A stretch of DNA of 6,593 nucleotides. Origin: Clostridia bacterium (GTDB lineage Bacteria > Bacillota > Clostridia > Oscillospirales > CAG-272). A program made the translations under genes and the position numbers. Below are positions 6,076 through 6,593 of this stretch, piece after piece. Every line of letters begins with the position of its first letter. The stretch's first letter is position 1. The notes beneath the pieces were generated by a model. That model was not told the origin of the DNA. It worked only from the letters and a program-made list of their open reading frames with translations, and did not search any database. The DNA lies in assembly GCA_900763885.1 (NCBI GenBank), contig CAAFLY010000216.1, positions 1 to 6,593 on the forward strand, in the 5' to 3' direction.

Positions 6076-6340
6076 CGCTGTAGAATATTACCTCCTGCGG
6101 ATACCGGAGACCGAGCTTTTCCCGGGCGATTTCCGCTACATATTCCTCATCCATCGGCGCGTCGAGAGTGGCTTGCAGGGAGTTGATGTACGCCTCGTAT
6201 TCATCGATCTGCGTGGATAGGGTTTGTGCCGTATCGTTCAGGTGATTGTTTTGCAGCTGCAGGGACACAAGCGTCACAAAGCAAAACACGGAAAACGCAA
6301 GCACCGCGATTTTCAAAAAGAGAAATCTTGTATTCCGCAA
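6062..6340 (-). CDS. divIC: Septum formation initiator, DivIC/FtsB family
   Basis: This 92-residue single-pass membrane protein belongs to the family that works with FtsL and DivIB/FtsQ in the divisome. The sequence shows a short basic N-terminus, a membrane segment at about 7-27, a coiled coil at about 28-60, and the family C-terminal block with EIAREKLGL (70-78) followed by YPQEVIF (80-86). Length is typical of the family. The start is TTG (6340): AAGGGGG at 6355-6349 is 8 nt upstream, no ATG or GTG occurs in frame before the TAA at 6364-6362, and the next Met is residue 63, past the membrane segment. The ribosome site overlaps the yabQ stop codon. It follows yabQ, as in many Clostridia and Bacilli, which supports DivIC over a generic FtsB label. 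The codons for its conserved Q-E-V also form the AGGAGG site for the next gene, and its end overlaps that gene by 14 bp. Confidence 0.92.
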   Translation of the reverse strand: MRNTRFLFLKIAVLAFSVFCFVTLVSLQLQNNHLNDTAQTLSTQIDEYEAYINSLQATLDAPMDEEYVAEIAREKLGLRYPQEVIFYSDDSD

Positions 6341-6353
6341 GAAACCCGCCCCC

Positions 6354-6593
6354 TTACAGTCTTACCCAGTCGGCAAACTTTTTTTCCAAATTCCGCGCAT
6401 ATCGTATCCGTCTTTGCCGCACCGCCTGCCGGACGATCACGCCGACGCTATGGTTCCAGAGATATTTCCCAAGCAGCCACAGACGACTGCCGAGAAAGCA
6501 AATCGGCTTCCATAAGAGGTATTCCGCCAATCTTCGCAGAAACAGAACGATCGTCTCCGAGAAGAACATCACGAGCCGTCCGATGGTGCGGTA
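6354..6593 (-). CDS. yabQ: Spore cortex biosynthesis protein YabQ, 3' end only (5' part outside the window)
   Basis: Only the last 79 codons are present; the frame is open to the right edge, so the start and the main membrane segments lie beyond it. The visible part alternates hydrophobic and aromatic stretches with arginine and lysine (for example LLWKPICFLGSRLWLLGKYLW), then ends in a basic helix with RQRRIRYARNLEKKF. YabQ in Bacillus subtilis is a membrane protein made under sigma-E and needed for spore cortex formation. The call rests on position directly before divIC and on the 'arginine helix, W/KP, hydrophobic' C-terminal pattern, not on a diagnostic motif. The stop TAA (6356-6354) is part of the divIC ribosome site, so the genes are co-transcribed with a 13-bp gap. 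If confirmed it indicates a sporulating lineage. Confidence 0.7.
   Translation of the reverse strand, partial: YRTIGRLVMFFSETIVLFLRRLAEYLLWKPICFLGSRLWLLGKYLWNHSVGVIVRQAVRQRRIRYARNLEKKFADWVRL

Overview
This window looks like chromosomal DNA from a moderately GC-rich, probably spore-forming Gram-positive of the Clostridia, in the style of gut Oscillospirales. The evidence is the yabQ–divIC pair (a sporulation gene beside a DivIC/FtsB-type division gene), strong AGGAGG ribosome binding sites, a secreted protein with three S-layer homology (SLH) domains, and a secreted M23 peptidase. The lineage is inferred from gene content, not from a marker gene. I see no mobile element, CRISPR array, tRNA or rRNA.

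Layout, left to right. Positions 1-256 form a regulatory region. A consensus leftward promoter (TTGACA, 17 nt, TATAAT) overlaps a weaker rightward promoter, and a hairpin lies just ahead of the M23 ribosome binding site. Positions 257-1213 (+) encode a secreted M23 (LytM-type) zinc peptidase. It converges on the next gene, and a hairpin flanked by an A tract and a T tract (1268-1302) can serve both as a terminator. Positions 1333-4167 (-) encode a 944-residue SLH protein that starts at GTG, has its own likely promoter at 4226-4254, and ends in a Pro-Glu-Thr repeat tail. Positions 4168-4395 are intergenic and hold that promoter plus a second bidirectional terminator at 4335-4393.

Positions 4396-6593 (-) are one tightly packed operon read leftward: the 3' end of yabQ, then divIC, then a membrane-anchored, coiled-coil, beta-lactamase-fold serine hydrolase. 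The hydrolase start overlaps the end of divIC by 14 bp.

The common theme is the cell envelope: a peptidoglycan endopeptidase candidate, a surface-layer or wall-bound protein, a divisome subunit, a spore cortex protein, and a penicillin-recognising-fold enzyme facing the wall. The most unusual points are the fusion-like architecture of the serine hydrolase and its position directly after divIC, an 18-bp tandem repeat in its cytoplasmic tail, an acidic repeat inserted in its catalytic domain, and the divergent promoter pair with overlapping -10 boxes at the left edge. I did not find a convincing entirely new system.
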